From: a virus
IMG/VR virus record: IMGVR_UViG_3300045120_000414
Span: 1-22,768 of that record
Strand: one strand, 5' to 3'
Length of the DNA stretch: 22,768 nt
Below, piece by piece: positions 20,912 to 22,768 of this stretch (position 1 is the first letter of the stretch; every line of letters starts with the position of its first letter). The notes beneath the pieces were generated by a model. It searched no databases, was not told where the DNA came from, and saw only the letters and a list, made by a program, of their open reading frames with translations. The position numbers were made by a program, and so were the translations under genes.

Positions 20912-21678
20912 TCGAACGCGACCCGATCCCCTCGCCGAACTACTCGACCCGGCACGGCACCCCCGTGCGCCTGATCGTGCTCCACACCGCCGAGGGCGCC
21001 CTCACCTACCAGGCGTTGGGGAACTACTTCGCCGACCCGGCTTCGGGGGTGTCGTCGCACGCCGGGATCGATGACACCCCCGGCCGCATCGGCATCTACG
21101 TGCCCCGGGGCGACAAGGCGTGGACACAGGGCAACGCCAACCCGTACAGCCTGGCCGCCGAGCTGTGCGCCTTCGCCGCCTGGTCGGAGGCGGAATGGTG
21201 GTTGCATCCGCAGATGTTGGAGAACTGCGCGGCGTGGGTGGCCGAGGAGGCCGCCGCGTTCGGCATCCCCCTCGTCGCCCTCACCCCGACCGAGGCGCAG
21301 TCCGGGGCCTCGGGGGTGTGCCAGCACGCCGACCTCGGCGCCGCGGGTGGGGGACACTGGGACTGCGGGCCCGGGTTCCCTATGGCCTGGATCATCGACG
21401 CCGCCCGGGACGGGGCGGAGACAGGAGGCGGCGCGGTGGAGATTTGCGCGACACCGTCAGGCAAGGGGTACTGGGTGTGCGGGTCCGATGGGGGGGTGTT
21501 CACCTACGGCGACGCCGAGTTCCACGGCTCCCTGGGCGACGTCGACCTCGAGGCCCCGATTGTCGGGATGGCCCCCACCCCGACCGGCCGGGGCTACTGG
21601 CTCCTCGGCCAGGACGGGGGCGTGTTCACCTTCGGCGACGCCCCGTTCTACGGGGCACCCACCGGGGTAGTCAAGTAA
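20908..21678 (+). CDS. Endolysin: N-acetylmuramoyl-L-alanine amidase with wall-associated repeats
   Basis: This 256-residue lytic enzyme, coupled by ATGA, cuts the amide bond between N-acetylmuramic acid and the stem peptide. The amidase_2/PGRP domain covers roughly residues 15-165. Zinc ligands are probably His 26 in LHTAEG, His 140 in CQHAD and Cys or Asp in HWDCGPGFP (152-153). The C-terminus has two copies of a repeat, [19 protein letters not shown] (187-205) and [19 protein letters not shown] (229-247), probably for wall binding. I associate this repeat mostly with Acidimicrobiia surface proteins. There is no signal peptide, so a holin is needed; one is encoded next. Confidence 0.92.
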   Translation: MIERDPIPSPNYSTRHGTPVRLIVLHTAEGALTYQALGNYFADPASGVSSHAGIDDTPGRIGIYVPRGDKAWTQGNANPYSLAAELCAFAAWSEAEWWLHPQMLENCAAWVAEEAAAFGIPLVALTPTEAQSGASGVCQHADLGAAGGGHWDCGPGFPMAWIIDAARDGAETGGGAVEICATPSGKGYWVCGSDGGVFTYGDAEFHGSLGDVDLEAPIVGMAPTPTGRGYWLLGQDGGVFTFGDAPFYGAPTGVVK

Positions 21679-21680
21679 CC

Positions 21681-21857
21681 ATGATGCTCGCCGCCTACCT
21701 GGCCACCAAACCGACCGGCGGGCCGCTCACCTGCCTCATCGTCGCCCTGGTCCTCTTCGTCGTCGCCGGCGCCGCCGCCGCCTTCTACAAAGCGTTCTGG
21801 GGCTGCGTGATCTGCGCCGGGCTCGCCTTCCTCACCCTCGCCTTCCTCGTGAGCTAG
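21681..21857 (+). CDS. Holin candidate with two transmembrane helices
   Basis: This 58-residue protein starts at ATG 21681 (a second ATG follows), three bases after the endolysin gene. Two hydrophobic segments, [18 protein letters not shown] (about 18-35) and [16 protein letters not shown] (about 42-57), are joined by a short YKAFWG turn, a class II or III holin layout. Holins make the membrane lesions that release endolysins. The role is inferred from size, membrane helices and position. The membrane-anchored collagen-like protein downstream could be a second membrane component. Confidence 0.65.
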   Translation: MMLAAYLATKPTGGPLTCLIVALVLFVVAGAAAAFYKAFWGCVICAGLAFLTLAFLVS

Positions 21858-21868
21858 CCCCGGGCGAT

Positions 21869-22522
21869 GTGAGCGACGGGGCGATCATCGCGGCTGTGCT
21901 CACCGGCGTCGCCGCCATCATCACCGCCTGGGCGGCTGTTGTCCGGGCCAAAAAGCAGGGCGCGGCCGCCTGCGAGGATGAGTTGAGATCGGCCCGGGCG
22001 GAAGGGGAAGCCGCCCGGGCCGAACTGCACCGCCTCCGCATGGAAAACGGGGAGATCGGCTCCGGGTTCCTGTTCGCCGCCGCCGCCGTCCTCGTCGCCG
22101 CCGCCGTCACCTTCGCCATCATCGCCGGGACCGACACCGCCACCGGACCCCCCGGCCCCCCAGGTGTCACCGGCCCGCCAGGCTCGGCCGGCGCCCAAGG
22201 CCCCCCAGGTGTTGCAGGTGCGCAGGGTCCGCCGGGGGCGGGGATCGTCGGACCGGCCGGCGACCCGGGCGCCACCGGATCATCAGGCGAACCCGGTTCC
22301 CCCGGAGCGGCCGGCAAACCCGGCCAGGCGGGCGAGGCGGGCACACCGGGCGCCCCCGGCGCGGCGGGCGCCCAAGGCGTCGAGGGGCGGCAAGGACCGG
22401 AAGGGCCGCCCGGGTTGGCGTGCCCGGTCGGGTTCTCCCAGAAAATCGTGTCGGTGAAATCGGCCAACGGGGCGAACGTCCCCCTGTCGGTGTGCGCCCC
22501 CCTCACCTTCCCGCCCGGCTAA
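21869..22522 (+). CDS. Membrane-anchored collagen-like protein
   Basis: GTG at 21869 opens a 217-residue protein. A first hydrophobic helix (about 5-25) is followed by a charged coiled-coil-like stretch (28-60, [26 protein letters not shown]) and a second hydrophobic helix (66-87). From residue 93 there are about thirty Gly-X-Y triplets with one imperfect one (GPP-GA-GIV). The 33-residue cap has Cys 185 and 209. I infer two membrane spans with the collagen stalk outside or in the wall, and trimer formation. The N-terminal part alone resembles a two-helix holin or antiholin. The C-terminal repeats and cap differ from the copy at 1-363. It is convergent with an integrase, a usual place for lysogenic-conversion genes. 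Function unknown. Confidence 0.8.
   Translation: MSDGAIIAAVLTGVAAIITAWAAVVRAKKQGAAACEDELRSARAEGEAARAELHRLRMENGEIGSGFLFAAAAVLVAAAVTFAIIAGTDTATGPPGPPGVTGPPGSAGAQGPPGVAGAQGPPGAGIVGPAGDPGATGSSGEPGSPGAAGKPGQAGEAGTPGAPGAAGAQGVEGRQGPEGPPGLACPVGFSQKIVSVKSANGANVPLSVCAPLTFPPG
22145..22251. repeat. 107-bp exact direct repeat, right copy
   Basis: Identical to bases 1-107, in the same reading frame of the collagen-like gene. The distance between the copies is 22,144 bp, which would be the unit length if the genome is circular. Downstream similarity decays through the Gly-X-Y repeats to the shared 13-bp junction CCGGCTAACCGGT (356-368 and 22515-22527). Confidence 0.95.
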
Positions 22523-22768
22523 CCGGTCTCCATAGCGGAACGCATCACGTCAAGGTCCGGGGTACGCAGATACCGTTCCGTGGTCGCCAACGAGACGTGA
22601 CCGAGCGCGCCCTGCACGGTGCGCACGTTGCCGCACCGGTCCAACATGTTCGAGGCCATGGTGTGGCGCAGCGCGTGGGCGGATACCCCGTCGTAGGCGC
22701 TGGCCTTCAACCCGGCCAGGTCCATCCACCGTGACACCAGCTTGGAGATACGCCCGGCGGACAGCCCG
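22519..22768 (-). CDS. Second tyrosine recombinase, C-terminal part (start outside window)
   Basis: The minus-strand frame is open to the window edge and ends with TAG at 22521-22519, overlapping the TAA of the collagen-like gene. The visible 82 or so residues contain the end of a tyrosine recombinase catalytic domain: [13 protein letters not shown] (HxxR), [13 protein letters not shown] with His and the nucleophile Tyr. [19 protein letters not shown] lies upstream. It differs in sequence from the integrase at 360-1235 outside these motifs, but it sits at the same convergent junction. It is probably an alternative integrase, either of a related phage or of a neighbouring prophage. Confidence 0.88.
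   Translation of the reverse strand, partial: GLSAGRISKLVSRWMDLAGLKASAYDGVSAHALRHTMASNMLDRCGNVRTVQGALGHVSLATTERYLRTPDLDVMRSAMETG

Overview
The window reads as an almost complete genome of a small temperate siphovirus (tailed phage) of a high-GC actinobacterium. The DNA is very GC-rich and nearly every base is coding. Genes are joined by ATGA, GTGA or TGATG start-stop overlaps. The endolysin ends in two GYW..DGGVF.FGDA.F.G repeats, a wall-associated repeat I associate mainly with Acidimicrobiia; that host guess is inference. The structural genes are HK97-like with a non-contractile tail.

Layout. 1-363 is the 3' end of a collagen-like (Gly-X-Y) gene, cut by the window edge. On the minus strand follow a tyrosine integrase (360-1235) and a small HTH repressor (1254-1661). 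A roughly 100-bp divergent control region (1662-1765) holds promoter-like and operator-like elements. A rightward chain of small early genes runs from 1766 to 6697: a Cro-like HTH protein, a RecT-like annealing protein, a VRR-NUC nuclease, a winged-helix replication initiator with origin-like iterons inside its gene, zinc-ribbon proteins, an HNH nuclease and a cupin. A G-tract and hairpin-terminator region (6649-6737) ends that chain. Then come a duplicated small-gene pair (6720-7330), another small gene, a second HNH gene (7529) and the late genes.

Late genes in order: terminase large subunit, portal, prohead protease, major capsid, a capsid-linked protein with an Ig-like module, head-tail connectors, tail tube, tail-assembly-chaperone pair, tape measure, distal tail protein, minor tail protein, tail hub, and a collar/tip protein with a ladder of HxH motifs. 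Three tiny genes, the amidase endolysin, a two-helix holin candidate and a full-length membrane-anchored collagen-like protein follow. The window ends inside a second, different tyrosine recombinase on the minus strand.

The most unusual feature links the two ends. The first 107 bases are identical to 22145-22251, inside the full-length collagen-like gene. After that point the two copies diverge in the remaining Gly-X-Y repeats, the C-terminal cap and the integrase. Both integrases meet the collagen gene tail-to-tail at the same CTAA. The unit between the copies is 22,144 bp. I infer one circular or circularly permuted genome of about 22.1 kb with two alternative collagen-tail/integrase modules in the population. 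Tandem prophages, or integration of one phage into another's collagen gene, remain possible.

Other points worth attention are iterons whose DNA repeat is kept even in a shifted reading frame, a terminase whose nuclease-domain acidic residues appear to be replaced beside an HNH gene, and a repressor transcript predicted to be leaderless. No tRNA, CRISPR array, insertion sequence or recognisable small terminase subunit was found.
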